Of a stretch of DNA of 64,000 bases, positions 19,394 through 28,708 are shown one piece after another; position 1 is the first letter of the stretch; each line of letters begins with the position of its first letter. The notes beneath the pieces were generated by a model, which did not search any database, was not told the DNA's origin, and saw only the letters and a program-made list of their open reading frames with translations. The position numbers and the translations under genes are program-made. Source of the DNA: Stutzerimonas stutzeri KOS6 (GTDB taxonomy: Bacteria; Pseudomonadota; Gammaproteobacteria; Pseudomonadales; Pseudomonadaceae); the NCBI RefSeq assembly GCF_000307775.2, contig NZ_KK020678.1, positions 198,319-262,318 of the forward strand. The letters are read 5' to 3'.

Positions 19394-20096
19394 TCAGTCG
19401 AACAGGTTGCCCTGGTTTCGTCGGTTGCTATGGATGTCGTAGCGCTGGCGAAAGCGCTGCCGATACTCGAAGGCGAGGCCCGGCAACGCGGCCAGTTGCA
19501 GCAGTTCGTCGGCGGCCAGTGCCGGGTCGAGAAAGCAGCGCCACAGGTGTGCCACGCTGATCTCCGGATGCGGTCGCTCGAGCAACAGCAGCGCGTCGCC
19601 AGGTCGCACGGTGCCTTCTTCCATGGTCCGTGTAGAGCCAGCCGGTACGACCGCTCGCCGACAGCTCGCGCGCCAGCCCGCGGATACCGTGGCGGTTGTC
19701 CAGCCGGATGCAGGGCGAGCGTGGCTGACTCACTTCGATCAGCGCATCGCCCCAGCGCAGGCGATCGCCGATGCAAAGCTGCTCTTCATCCAGCGACTGG
19801 CTACCCAGGTTCTCGCCAAAGGCGCCAATGCCGAGCCGCCCGCGCAGCTGCGGGAAGCGGCGCAGCCAATGGGCGTAATGCTGGGTAGGGTAATGGCACA
19901 GGCTGCGATCCGGGCCGCCGTGAAAGCGTCGGTCGGCGATCCGGTCGCCGCGCAGTCCGTCCCTGCTCAGCCAGAGCGGTGTTTCGCTCGGCTGCTTGTC
20001 CATTGCGCTGGCCTTGCCGCTATCCGGCAGTGGCGAGAACTGCCGGCACAGCAGCGGGCCGCTGACCGCCCAGGTCGCGTGCAGCGCGTCGATCAA
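19394..20096 (-). pseudogene. MOSC-domain protein (YiiM-like), interrupted by a frameshift
   Basis: The reading frame from 20096 encodes a YiiM-type MOSC protein with FHGGPDRSLCHYP and the cofactor-sulphur cysteine in VSQPRSPCIRLDNRHG. After SGRTGWLY the frame is lost at about 19631, and the continuation (MEEGTVRPGDALLLLERP to NRRNQGNLFD) is in another frame. Removing one base (T at 19631) restores one continuous protein of about 233 residues. The start is probably TTG at 20096, overlapping the upstream TGA stop as TTGA. YiiM proteins reduce N-hydroxylated compounds with molybdenum cofactor. The shift is either a real mutation or a sequencing error. Confidence 0.8.
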
Positions 20097-20290
20097 GATT
20101 GCTGCGCCAGGGTCAGGCGCTGCAGTTCGCGCCGAACCATCGCGGCGTATGGCGGCGGGCTGAGCCGATACAACTCGCTGGCGACCCAGGTCAGCCAGCG
20201 CGGGCCGAGTTCGGCACGCTGGCCGAGCAGCCGCAGGGCTTCGGCCGTGGCGCGTTCGGCATTGAGTTGATGAAAGTCGGCACGACTCAC
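20093..20290 (-). CDS. Conserved hypothetical protein upstream of the MOSC gene
   Basis: A 65-residue protein starting at GTG (20290), seven bases after GGAGAA, reading MSRADFHQLNAERATAEALR. It ends with a four-base TTGA overlap with the MOSC gene, so the two are translationally coupled. Helical and charged with no recognised domain. Divergent from the dGTPase gene. Its function is probably linked to the MOSC protein or to nothing more than shared transcription. Confidence 0.65.
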   Translation of the reverse strand: MSRADFHQLNAERATAEALRLLGQRAELGPRWLTWVASELYRLSPPPYAAMVRRELQRLTLAQQS

Positions 20291-20376
20291 GATGTTCTCC
20301 GATGATGGCGGACCATGGTAAACCCCGGGCGTGCGCGTTAGGCTCGATGGCTCTTTTCGCGTCACGAGAACGATGC

Positions 20377-21873
20377 ATGCCGGTGTCCGTGAATTTCAAG
20401 CACAAGATCTCCCGTCAACGGCCCTATGGCAAGGTACAGGCTTGCCTGCGGGCCAGTGACGGCGACCTGGGCGCGGTCATTGACCAGCTGGAAAGTGATC
20501 GCGGGCGGATCATCAATTCCGCTGCAGTGCGCCGCCTGCAGCAGAAGACCCAGGTATTTCCGCTGGAGCGCAATGCTGCCGTGCGCAGCCGTCTGACACA
20601 CTCACTGGAAGTGCAGCAGACCGGCCGCTTCATCGTCCGCACGCTGTACAAACAGCTGGGCGAGCGATCGGCGGACTATGGTCTGGATGGCCTGGAAGGT
20701 GCACTGGAAAGCCTGGTCGAGATGACCTGTCTGATGCACGACATCGGCAATCCACCGTTCGGTCATTTCGGCGAGTATGCCATCGGCGAGTGGTTCGGGC
20801 GCAATCTTGACGCCCTGTTTGCGGCCGCCGTACCGCCAGGGCAGGGCGTGTCAGAGCTGCGCACGCGGATGCTCGATGATCTCAAGCAGTTCGAGGGCAA
20901 CGCCCAGGCGATTCGCCTGGTGGTTTCGCTGCAACGTCTGAACCTGACCTATACGCAGACGGCCGGCCTGCTCAAGTACGTGCGTCCGGCCTACCAGGCC
21001 AGGGCTGCGAAGGGCACGCCGGGGGCCTACCTGCAGAAAAAGCCGGGCTTCTACCTGTCCGAGGAGTCATTCGTATGCGCCCTGCAGGGCGCCCTCGACA
21101 TGCGCCCGGGCACGCGACATCCGCTGGCTTATGTGATGGAGGCGGCCGATGACATCGCCTACTGCCTGGCCGACATCGAGGACTCGGTGGAGAAGGGCAT
21201 CTTCAGCATCGAGCAGCTGGCGCAGCTGCTGCTGGAAAAGTTCGCGCTGCATGGGGCGGTCGATGCGCCGGTGCCGGGGCCCGAGCGCAGCTTTCGCAGC
21301 ATGCTCAACTATGCGCTGGAGCGGGCGCACAAAGAGCCGATCAACAAGGCCGGCGAATTCTTCATCTGGCTGCGCGTGAACATGGTTCATCCGCTGGTGC
21401 AGCATGCCGCGCGGCAGTTCATCGACAACATCGAGGCGGTCTACCACGGCACGCTGGATCGCGCGCTGCTGGAAGACAACAGCCTGCCCAATGCCATCGT
21501 GCAGACCTTCAAGGACGTGGCGATGGACCGGGTGTTCTGCCACCGCGAGGTGGAGACGCTGCAGCTGCAGGGCTACCGCATCCTGCAGGGATTGCTGGAA
21601 TTCTATGCACCGCTGCTGCGCGTGCCGGCCACGGTCTTCGAGGCGCTGACGCTCGGGACCTGCCGCAGCGAGCCTCATCTGCAAATGCTGGCGCGTCGCC
21701 TGCCCAACCAATTGCTCAAGGCCTATCACGAAGCGCTCGAGGATCACGCCTCGGCACAGGCGAATGACCCTCTCTGGGAGTTCTACTACCGCAACCGCAT
21801 GCTTCAGGACTACATCAGTGGCCTGACCGACCAATTGGCCCAGGACGAATTCCGCACGCTTTCTGCCCTCTGA
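20377..21873 (+). CDS. dgt: Deoxyguanosinetriphosphate triphosphohydrolase
   Basis: A 498-residue HD-domain dGTPase converting dGTP to deoxyguanosine and triphosphate. The HD motif is visible as LTHSLEVQQTGR and MTCLMHDIGNPPFGHFGE with the later Asp in VMEAADDIAYCLADIEDS. The start at 20377 (MPVSVNFKHKISRQRPYG) is preferred because upstream residues lack family resemblance. Controls dNTP pools and can limit phage or foreign DNA replication. Monocistronic. Confidence 0.93.
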   Translation: MPVSVNFKHKISRQRPYGKVQACLRASDGDLGAVIDQLESDRGRIINSAAVRRLQQKTQVFPLERNAAVRSRLTHSLEVQQTGRFIVRTLYKQLGERSADYGLDGLEGALESLVEMTCLMHDIGNPPFGHFGEYAIGEWFGRNLDALFAAAVPPGQGVSELRTRMLDDLKQFEGNAQAIRLVVSLQRLNLTYTQTAGLLKYVRPAYQARAAKGTPGAYLQKKPGFYLSEESFVCALQGALDMRPGTRHPLAYVMEAADDIAYCLADIEDSVEKGIFSIEQLAQLLLEKFALHGAVDAPVPGPERSFRSMLNYALERAHKEPINKAGEFFIWLRVNMVHPLVQHAARQFIDNIEAVYHGTLDRALLEDNSLPNAIVQTFKDVAMDRVFCHREVETLQLQGYRILQGLLEFYAPLLRVPATVFEALTLGTCRSEPHLQMLARRLPNQLLKAYHEALEDHASAQANDPLWEFYYRNRMLQDYISGLTDQLAQDEFRTLSAL

Positions 21874-22153
21874 TCGCGCACCGCAACATCCTGGTGATCG
21901 CGTTTGGTACAGGCCTTGCTATGGCTTGGTGCAGCAGTCGCCGTGTGAGCCCCGTAATGGCGCACGGCGAGAATCCGGTCGCTTCTGTAACCTCTTGATA
22001 TATAAGGTTTCAGCGCTGTTCAGCATTTGGCTGTCAGCGGACTCCGGCTGCAGGCGGTGGTGATTACTCATGGCGAAGTGATGCATCTCGGTGCATTTGC
22101 CATGAGTGGGTTACCGTTTTGGTGCGTTCGACCCGTGAGGCTGTAGTAAACCC

Positions 22154-23362
22154 ATGGAAAACCTCAATAGCGCTGTGGAAACCCTCGTCCATGGCTCCAA
22201 CACCCTTTTTCTCCTGATGGGCGCGGTGATGGTCCTGGCCATGCATGCCGGGTTCGCCTTTCTGGAGGTCGGCACTGTGCGGCTGAAGAATCAGGTCAAT
22301 GCCTTGTCGAAGATCATCACCGACTTCGCGGTGTCCACGCTGGCGTATTTCTTCGTCGGCTACTGGATTGCCTATGGCGTGACCTTCATGCAGCCGGCCG
22401 ATCAACTGGTCGCCGATCATGGCTACGCACTGGTGAAGTTCTTCTTCCTGCTCACCTTCGCTGCAGCCATTCCGGCGATCATCTCCGGTGGCATCGCCGA
22501 ACGGGCGCGGTTCGGTCCGCAGTTGTGTGCGACCCTGCTGATCGTCGCCTTCGTTTACCCGTTCTTCGAAGGTCTGATATGGAACGGCAACTTCGGTTTC
22601 CAGGCCTGGCTGGAGCACCAGTTCGGTGCGCCTTTCCATGATTTCGCCGGCTCCGTCGTGGTGCACGCCATGGGCGGCTGGCTGGCCTTCGGTGCGGTGA
22701 TCCTGCTCGGTCGCCGCAACGGTCGCTACCGTGATGGACGGCTGGTGGCTTTCGCCCCGTCGAACATCCCCTTCCTGGCGCTGGGGTCGTGGATTCTCAT
22801 CGTCGGCTGGTTCGGTTTCAACGTGATGAGCGCCCAGAGTATCGAAGGCATCAGCGGCCTGGTGGCCGTCAACTCGCTGATGGCGATGGTCGGTGGGACC
22901 GCTGCGGCCTGGCTGGTCGGTCGCAACGACCCGGGCTTTCTCCACAACGGTCCGTTGGCCGGGCTGGTTGCGGTGTGTGCCGGCTCCGACCTGATGCACC
23001 CTGTTGGGGCGTTGGCCACGGGAGCTGTCGCGGGGGCGCTGTTCGTCTGGACGTTCACGGCCACTCAGAATCGCTGGAAGATAGACGACGTGCTGGGCGT
23101 CTGGCCGTTGCATGGCCTGTGTGGCATCTGGGGCGGTGTCGCTTGCGGCATCTTCGGCCAGGCGGCGCTGGGCGGGCTCGGCGGTGTCAGCCTGACCAGC
23201 CAGGTGCTTGGCAGCGCGGCCGGCATGCTGGTGGCGCTGGTCGGAGGTTTTGGCGTCTATGGCCTGCTCAAGGTTTCGCTGGGCATACGCCTGAGTCAGG
23301 AGGAGGAGTACAACGGCGCCGACCTGTCGATTCACCGCATCGGTGCGCTCAGCCACGATTGA
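22154..23362 (+). CDS. Ammonium transporter (Amt/AmtB family)
   Basis: A 402-residue, eleven-helix ammonium channel. The two pore histidines are visible in SVVVHAMGGWLAFGA and WPLHGLCGIWGG, and the signature DFAGSVVVH is present. No signal-peptide extension and no glnK precede it, unlike the classical glnK-amtB operon, so this is probably a second, PII-unlinked Amt paralogue. The 280-bp upstream gap holds no sigma54 site I can support. Confidence 0.93.
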   Translation: MENLNSAVETLVHGSNTLFLLMGAVMVLAMHAGFAFLEVGTVRLKNQVNALSKIITDFAVSTLAYFFVGYWIAYGVTFMQPADQLVADHGYALVKFFFLLTFAAAIPAIISGGIAERARFGPQLCATLLIVAFVYPFFEGLIWNGNFGFQAWLEHQFGAPFHDFAGSVVVHAMGGWLAFGAVILLGRRNGRYRDGRLVAFAPSNIPFLALGSWILIVGWFGFNVMSAQSIEGISGLVAVNSLMAMVGGTAAAWLVGRNDPGFLHNGPLAGLVAVCAGSDLMHPVGALATGAVAGALFVWTFTATQNRWKIDDVLGVWPLHGLCGIWGGVACGIFGQAALGGLGGVSLTSQVLGSAAGMLVALVGGFGVYGLLKVSLGIRLSQEEEYNGADLSIHRIGALSHD

Positions 23363-23395
23363 GCCGGCCGGTCATGGCAACGGCGCAGCCGTGGC

Positions 23396-24328
23396 TCAGT
23401 AGCCGCGGCTGCGTTCCACCAGGTCACTCAAGGGTTGGCCGTCACGCAGTGCCTGCAGGTTTCGCGCGACGATTCGTGCTGCACTGCGCATATCCGTCAT
23501 GGCTGCCACGTGGGGCAGTACGGTGACTCGCGGGTGGCTCCAGAGTCGGTGCTCAACCGGCAGCGGTTCGCTGCGGAACACATCGAGCACGGCGTGGCCA
23601 AGCTGGCCGCTGTCGAGCGCTTGTAGCAAGTCCGCCTCGACGACATGCCCGCCGCGCGCCAGGTTGACCAGGCCGGCACCGGGTCGCAGGGCGTTGAAAA
23701 AGTGCTGGTCCAGCAAGTCGGCTGTGTGCACGGTCAATGGCAGCAGGTTGATGACGATGTCGCTGCGTGCGAGCAGCGGCCACAGAGCCTCCAGGCCGTG
23801 CTCCAGCGGCACGCCTGGCGTGGCGCCACCGTGCAGGTTCCAGCCGGTCACCCGATAGCCCGGCGCGCGCAATGCGTTGGCGCAGGCACGGCCCATCTGG
23901 CCCATGCCCAGCAACGTCACTTCAAGCTCGTCGGCTCGTCGTTGCGGCAGCGGCTTCCAATCATGGCTGCGCTGCTGACGGGCATAGTCGTAGAAATGCC
24001 GATGCAGCGACAACGTCGCCCAGAGTGCGGTTTCGGCCATGGCGGCACTCATGGCCGGGTCGACCATGCGTGCTACCGGCACATCCGGCAGGTCCGGGTC
24101 GCTCAGCAGCCGATCCACGCCGGCCCAGAGCGACTGGATCAGGCGCAGATTGGGCAGTCCCAGCAACGAACCCTGGGGTGGGTTGGCCACCACTGCCGCG
24201 GTGATCTGCCCGGCCGTTTCAGCCGTGGCGGACAGGTGCCAGCGGGCGTCGGGCACGGCATCTCGCAGCTCTGCGAGCCAGGCGTCGCGCTCGTCCTCGT
24301 CGAAGCTGCCACAGAGCAGTATGTCCAT
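23396..24328 (-). CDS. ghrA: Glyoxylate/hydroxypyruvate reductase A-like dehydrogenase
   Basis: A 310-residue D-2-hydroxyacid dehydrogenase that reduces glyoxylate and hydroxypyruvate with NAD(P)H. The cofactor fold is GMGQMGRACANAL, the active-site Arg lies in LVNLARGGHVVEADLL, and the proton-donor His in LPHVAAMTD. GGAGGAAC lies upstream of the ATG at 24328. Convergent with amtB. GhrA is assigned from overall similarity; related pseudomonad enzymes may favour other 2-oxoacids. Confidence 0.85.
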   Translation of the reverse strand: MDILLCGSFDEDERDAWLAELRDAVPDARWHLSATAETAGQITAAVVANPPQGSLLGLPNLRLIQSLWAGVDRLLSDPDLPDVPVARMVDPAMSAAMAETALWATLSLHRHFYDYARQQRSHDWKPLPQRRADELEVTLLGMGQMGRACANALRAPGYRVTGWNLHGGATPGVPLEHGLEALWPLLARSDIVINLLPLTVHTADLLDQHFFNALRPGAGLVNLARGGHVVEADLLQALDSGQLGHAVLDVFRSEPLPVEHRLWSHPRVTVLPHVAAMTDMRSAARIVARNLQALRDGQPLSDLVERSRGY

Positions 24329-24450
24329 GCCGGTCGTTCCTCCGTCGCCGTGCGCCACGGAACTGTACACAGCTGCGCGGCCTCTGATCATTCACTATCG
24401 AAGCACGTGCAAGGCGTGCTGTCAGCCTGTTCATACGTAGGGAGAGCACC

Positions 24451-24687
24451 ATGGAACTACCCAACAAAGACCTCGGCACCCTGTTCGACCAACTGGGCCT
24501 GGCATCCGACCCGGCCAGCATCGACGCCTTCATCGCCAAGCACTCGCCGTTACCGGAGGACGTGCGCCTGGCCGATGCGCCGTTCTGGAACGAGTCTCAG
24601 CGCGCGTTGCTGCGCGATGAGTGGTCGGAGGACGCCGAGTGGGCACCGATCGTCGACGAGCTCAACGTCCGGCTGCACGAACGCTGA
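24451..24687 (+). CDS. DUF2789 family protein
   Basis: A 78-residue protein (MELPNKDLGTLFDQLGLASD at the start) with the family features IDAFIAKHSPLPEDVRLADA and a C-terminal WAPIVDELNVRLHER. GGGAGAG precedes the ATG. DUF2789 proteins are small, soluble and uncharacterised. Divergent from ghrA. The following 260 bases, to 24947, hold nothing I can support apart from the promoter region of the next gene. Confidence 0.85.
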   Translation: MELPNKDLGTLFDQLGLASDPASIDAFIAKHSPLPEDVRLADAPFWNESQRALLRDEWSEDAEWAPIVDELNVRLHER

Positions 24688-24947
24688 GACTCCAGCTGGC
24701 GGCGGCGCGCAGGTCGGCCGTGACCCTGGCCGCCGTTGCCCGCCAGATCGCTCAGTACGGCTTGTGCAGCGGCATGTGCTTCATCTGCTCCGCGCCAGAC
24801 TGGCCGGCGCCTGCGATAGAACGTTCTGCTCGGGCGGTGGCGCGCTCAGCCGCGCTGCATCTTGTCTCGTACATCCTGATCATCCGAACTTGAGGTAACC
24901 AACCGCACAGGCCACTAGAATGCCCGCATTTGTTTCGAGGACCCCTC

Positions 24948-25766
24948 ATGAACGCGCCGATTCACCACGATCTCGATCTCGATGCACGCTATGCCTGTGC
25001 CCGAAGCCTGGCGCTGGAGGCTGCACAGCTGGGCATGAATTTCTACCGGCAGCGTGAAGCGCTGACCGTCGAGCACAAGGGCAGCGATCGGCAGGATGTG
25101 GTCAGCGTTGCCGACAAGCAGATCGAGGCGTTCATCCGCGGGCGCCTTGCCGAATGCTTTCCCGAGGACGGTTTTCTCGGCGAGGAAAGTGGCTCGGCCG
25201 ACCTCCGGGCACGCTGCGTGTGGGTGATCGATCCCATCGATGGCACGGCCTGCTTCGTCAACGGCCTGCATAACTGGTGCGTATCCATAGGCCTGCTGGT
25301 CGACGGCCAGCCCTGTATCGGCGCCATTGCCGATCCGAACCATGATGAGCTGTTCCACGGTTGCCAGGGCCGGGGCGCCTATGTCAACGACACGCCGCTC
25401 AAGGTCAGCACGGCGACTCATGTAAGCGAGGGGCTGACGGGCGTGGGCACCTTTCATCCCCGCGGCAAGGAGCACTTCATTCCGTTTCTGCAGAAGCTGC
25501 TGGCAGAGGGTGGCATGTTCATCCGTAACGGCTCCGGCGCTTTGATGACGGCCTATGTCGCCGCCGGGCGGCTGATCGGCTATTACGAGACCGAGCTCAA
25601 GAGCTGGGATTGCCTGGCAGGGCTGGTTCTGGTGGCCGAGGCGGGTGGGGTGCGCAATGATTTCTTCCGCAACGATGGGCTGCTCCGGGGTAATCCCTAC
25701 CTGGTAGCGGCGCCCGGGGTGTATCGCCAACTGGCCGAACTGATCGGGCCATCACTGGACGCCTGA
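24948..25766 (+). CDS. Inositol monophosphatase family protein
   Basis: A 272-residue Mg2+-dependent phosphatase. The metal-binding motifs are LGEESG, WVIDPIDGTACFVNG and SWDCLAGLVLVAEAGG. The start at 24948 has GAGGA at eight bases. Members dephosphorylate inositol monophosphate, fructose bisphosphate or adenosine 3',5'-bisphosphate; this protein is distinct from the housekeeping SuhB in having a shorter N-terminus, so the substrate is open. Confidence 0.88.
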   Translation: MNAPIHHDLDLDARYACARSLALEAAQLGMNFYRQREALTVEHKGSDRQDVVSVADKQIEAFIRGRLAECFPEDGFLGEESGSADLRARCVWVIDPIDGTACFVNGLHNWCVSIGLLVDGQPCIGAIADPNHDELFHGCQGRGAYVNDTPLKVSTATHVSEGLTGVGTFHPRGKEHFIPFLQKLLAEGGMFIRNGSGALMTAYVAAGRLIGYYETELKSWDCLAGLVLVAEAGGVRNDFFRNDGLLRGNPYLVAAPGVYRQLAELIGPSLDA

Positions 25767-25958
25767 GTCGTCTGCGTTCGTCGCCCTGCGGTGGCTTGAT
25801 CGGTACGAGCCGCGCAGCCTGTGCTATACCGTTCTGACGCGATGGGGCCGGCAACCAGTCTGGCAACGGCCCGTTTCAGAGGAGGGAAAGCGGCAGTCCA
25901 TCAGGCCCTAGCCGACCTGCGTGCTCTGATGGCGCCCGCACATAGCGAGGTAACGATC

Positions 25959-26219
25959 ATGACCATGATGCAGTGCACCTACCGCGATCACGTCATCACC
26001 GCCGAGGTGATGGAGTATCCCGGAACCCCGACACCCTGGGCGGGCGGCTGCCGGATTACCGAACCAGGCGGACACACGACCCGCCGCATGCCGCTGCCGC
26101 TCGAGCATGCCTTCATGGATCAGCTGGAAAAGGCGCAGCGCCTGTCCATCGCCCATGGCAAATGGCTGGTGGACCAGCAGCTCGACCACGGGCGACAGCT
26201 GTTCCAGAAGGCAGCCTGA
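25959..26219 (+). CDS. Conserved hypothetical protein
   Basis: An 86-residue protein starting MTMMQCTYRDHVITAEVMEY with GAGGT upstream. It has no transmembrane segment or recognised domain; the beta-rich N-terminus is followed by a helical C-terminus (MDQLEKAQRLSIAHGKWLVD). Stands alone after the IMPase gene. The 303 bases after it, to 26522, contain no gene; an AT-rich stretch around 26390-26450 is the likely promoter of the next gene. Confidence 0.6.
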   Translation: MTMMQCTYRDHVITAEVMEYPGTPTPWAGGCRITEPGGHTTRRMPLPLEHAFMDQLEKAQRLSIAHGKWLVDQQLDHGRQLFQKAA

Positions 26220-26522
26220 CGCTGGCAACCGATCGACGCGCCTGGCATTTACGCCCTGGCGCGTTGTTCCGCCGAGCCGAATCGCCGTCCCAGGGCTCGC
26301 GTTCGGTGAGCCAGCGCCGCAAATTTTTTCGCTGCGATCTGTCGGAGTTCACGCCGACATTGGCGTCGATCCGACTAAGTTTCGGATAGCAAAGCGAAAA
26401 TTCCCTCCATCAAGAAGTGAGTCGGTGACGTTTTGCTCGTTGCTTAATAAGCGAAACGGTGGCATAGCTATCAGCAAGCCACTGGCAACGGTGGTGTTCA
26501 TAAGCGGAAGTAAGGACGACTT

Positions 26523-26936
26523 ATGCAAATCCAGGTTCACAGCGATAACCACATCGAAGGCAGTGCCCGTCTGGCCGATTGGGTAAGTGCCAGTGTCGCC
26601 AGCAGACTGGACCGGTTCGATGAGGAGCTGACTCGGGTCGTTGTTCATCTCAATGACGAAAACGGTGACAAGGCCGGCGCGCACGACAAGCGCTGCCAGA
26701 TCGAAGCACGACCGAAGGGACTGCAGCCGGTTTCCGTTACGCACAAGGCCGAATCACTGGAGCTGGCGCTCGATGGCGCCGTCGACAAGCTGAACAATGC
26801 GCTCGCTCATCAGTTCGGCAAGCTGCGCAGCAAGCGCTCGGCGGCCCAGCCGCAGATGGTCATGGGGGGCGCTGAGGACCGCGACGCGCTGCTCGAAGAG
26901 GATTTCCTGGCGGACGAGCTGGTTCGCAATTCATGA
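26523..26936 (+). CDS. HPF/RaiA family ribosome-associated protein
   Basis: A 137-residue protein with the HPF/RaiA N-terminal fold (MQIQVHSDNHIEGSARLADW, VHLNDENGDKAGAHDKRCQI). Such proteins bind the 30S subunit and stabilise inactive ribosomes under stress. The C-terminal extension (QMVMGGAEDRDALLEEDFLA) is unlike the long HPF dimerisation domain, so this is an atypical member. It resembles the N-terminus of the gene leaving the window at position 34. A strong terminator follows. Confidence 0.8.
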   Translation: MQIQVHSDNHIEGSARLADWVSASVASRLDRFDEELTRVVVHLNDENGDKAGAHDKRCQIEARPKGLQPVSVTHKAESLELALDGAVDKLNNALAHQFGKLRSKRSAAQPQMVMGGAEDRDALLEEDFLADELVRNS

Positions 26937-26944
26937 CACTACCG

Positions 26945-26976
26945 GCAAAGGGCCTTCCATAGGGAAGGCCCTTTGC
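26945..26976. terminator. Rho-independent terminator between convergent genes
   Basis: GCAAAGGGCCTTCC (26945-26958) pairs with GGAAGGCCCTTTGC (26963-26976) around a four-base loop. It separates the HPF-like gene from the DUF3597 gene and can act for both. Confidence 0.8.
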
Positions 26977-26979
26977 ATC

Positions 26980-27444
26980 TCAGCCCAGCAGTTCCGGCGG
27001 AATACTTCCGTCGTGTTCCGCCAGGCGCTTCATCACCTCCCGGTGCAGCCACATGTTCATCTGAGCCGAATCCGCCATTTGTTCCGGCGGGCAACCCAGT
27101 TCTGTGGCCAGCTGCCGGCGGGCCTCTAGGCTGCTATCGAGTCCCAACAGCTTCAGCAGATCGACGATCGACGTGCGCCAGTTGAGCGCCTCCGGATGCT
27201 GGGCTGCCTTGCCCTCCAGTTGCGCGACCACATTCACTCCGTTGTCCGTTGCCGAAGGGCTGTTCAGGTCCATGTGCGGCGCAGTCGTTGCGTTGATGGT
27301 CGTCGAGGGGCTGTCATTGTCCAGCGTTATGCCCTCGGCGCTCGATGTCCTCGGGTCGGCAGGTGGCACTTCGGCTTTGCTCTGCGCTTCGTTGGATACG
27401 TCACCCAGACCGAGCTTCGCCTTGATCGTGTCGAAAAGTCCCAT
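26980..27444 (-). CDS. DUF3597 domain-containing protein
   Basis: A 154-residue protein with an N-terminal amphipathic MGLFDTIKAKLGLG, a Ser/Thr/Pro-rich linker, and a C-terminal helical domain with WRTSIVDLLKLLGLDSSLEA and LGCPPEQMADSAQMNMWLH characteristic of DUF3597. GAGGAAC precedes the start at 27444. Related domains occur in LysM/BON-type proteins of the KbpA group, suggesting a cell-wall or stress link, but function is unknown. Confidence 0.82.
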   Translation of the reverse strand: MGLFDTIKAKLGLGDVSNEAQSKAEVPPADPRTSSAEGITLDNDSPSTTINATTAPHMDLNSPSATDNGVNVVAQLEGKAAQHPEALNWRTSIVDLLKLLGLDSSLEARRQLATELGCPPEQMADSAQMNMWLHREVMKRLAEHDGSIPPELLG

Positions 27445-27540
27445 GGAGCGGTTCCTCCGTGCTGTTGATGTGAGCATTCGACAGCGTCCCGGGGTAACCC
27501 ATTCGTTTCCGCAGGTCGGACAATGACCGATGGCACCTGC

Positions 27541-27909
27541 TCAGCAGCGATCCAGCCAGGCCAATGCCTCGCTTTCCTGATGCAGATCGAATGCCTTGAT
27601 GGTCAGGCCGGGAATCAGCGCGCCTTCGACTTCACTGATCCTGCGCAACCAGTCCTTGCCGGCGATCACGGCGCAGCGATCGAAGCGACGGACGAAACGA
27701 AACAACTGCGGTAGCCGGGACAGCTCTACGGCGATTGCCCCCAGGGTCGGCAGGTCGAAGTCGTCGATGCGATAGAGCATCCGGCCGTGATTGATGCCTT
27801 CCGACTTGAACAGCAGATCGTCCAGCGCCGCACGCATGGCGGCGCTGTCCAGCCGGCCGGCCACGTTGACATCGATACGGTCGGGGGCGACGCGTGTCAC
27901 TCGGAACAT
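27541..27909 (-). CDS. SpoIIAA-like / STAS-fold protein
   Basis: A 122-residue protein of the SpoIIAA-like family, which shares the STAS/SEC14 fold. The typical blocks are VNVAGRLDSAAMRAALDDLL, MLYRIDDFDLPTLGAIAVEL and IPGLTIKAFDLHQESEALAW. GAGGGAAAG precedes the start. No phosphorylatable serine in the anti-sigma-antagonist position is evident, so a signalling role is unproven. Monocistronic. Confidence 0.8.
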   Translation of the reverse strand: MFRVTRVAPDRIDVNVAGRLDSAAMRAALDDLLFKSEGINHGRMLYRIDDFDLPTLGAIAVELSRLPQLFRFVRRFDRCAVIAGKDWLRRISEVEGALIPGLTIKAFDLHQESEALAWLDRC

Positions 27910-28032
27910 GAGCTTTCCCTCGCATGGAGTCTGCTCTTGAGGATAGGTCGAAATCCGCGGAGCGCGAGGGAAGGGCCGCCGGGGAGGGGATGCAGGGTCG
28001 CATCCCCGCTTTTGCGGCAGGGTGCGCTGCGA

Positions 28033-28314
28033 TCAGTCTTCGCGGCTGGTGACTTCCAGCAGGTGGTAGCCGAACTGGGTCTTCACCGGGCCTTGCACCT
28101 CGTTGAGCGGCGCGCTGAACACCACGGTGTCGAATTCGCGGACCATCTGGCCCGGACCGAAGGAGCCGAGGTTGCCGCCGTCACGGCTGGACGGGCAGCT
28201 GGAATTTTCCTTGGCGACCTGGGCGAAATCGGCACCACCTTCGATGGCGGCTTTCAGTTCATTGCACTTGGCTTCGGTGGAAACCAGGATGTGGCGGGCG
28301 GTGGCTCGTGCCAT
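28033..28314 (-). CDS. ppiC: Parvulin-type peptidylprolyl isomerase
   Basis: A 93-residue single-domain parvulin (MARATARHILVSTEAKCNEL) with FGPGQMVREFDTVVFSAPL and the C-terminal TQFGYHLLEVTSRED, matching E. coli PpiC in size and sequence. The active-site histidines are at the first and last strands. It is cytoplasmic, lacking a signal peptide. AGAGGAG lies before the ATG. Confidence 0.94.
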   Translation of the reverse strand: MARATARHILVSTEAKCNELKAAIEGGADFAQVAKENSSCPSSRDGGNLGSFGPGQMVREFDTVVFSAPLNEVQGPVKTQFGYHLLEVTSRED

Positions 28315-28480
28315 GGGTACACTCCTCTTCAGATAGGCTGCCGAGGCTACCGCAAACCGCCGGCCTTGGCGACCGAGGCGAAATCCCGGCAAATAAGCGA
28401 CCTGAAGTTGCAACGGAAAGCCCATGCGGGCGCTGCTTTCGGGTACTCTCGCGCCCTTTTTAAACTGTCCGGAGCCTTCC

Positions 28481-28708
28481 ATGCTTGAGACCACACTCGC
28501 CCAACTCGAAACCGTCATCAACGATCTGCTGCAGCGCAACCAGCAGTTGAGTGAACATTGCACCTTGCTCGAGCAGCAACTGCAGCAGGCGCGTGAGGAA
28601 AACGACAACCTGCAACTGGCCGCGCTGGAGCAAGAGGACAGGCAGGGCGCGACCCTGGCTCGGCTCCAGTCGTTGCTGGAGCGCGCAACCAGCAGCAGCG
28701 CCGCATGA
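28481..28708 (+). CDS. ZapB-like coiled-coil protein (TIGR02449 family)
   Basis: A 75-residue protein that is almost entirely coiled coil (LLQRNQQLSEHCTLLEQQLQ). The start at 28481 follows GGAG at nine bases. It overlaps zapA by four bases (ATGA), which fits a role with ZapA in organising the FtsZ ring. The name ZapB-like is by analogy of structure and context; sequence identity to E. coli ZapB cannot be judged by eye. Confidence 0.8.
   Translation: MLETTLAQLETVINDLLQRNQQLSEHCTLLEQQLQQAREENDNLQLAALEQEDRQGATLARLQSLLERATSSSAA

Noticed and set aside
22071..22090. Possible sigma54 promoter (TGGCGAAGTGATGCAT) upstream of the ammonium transporter
   Set aside because: The GG and GC elements are nine, not ten, bases apart and the consensus is otherwise poor.
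22064..23356. A 430-codon frame on the minus strand opposite the ammonium transporter
   Set aside because: Antisense shadow; low-complexity Gln/Asp/Arg composition and no ribosome site.
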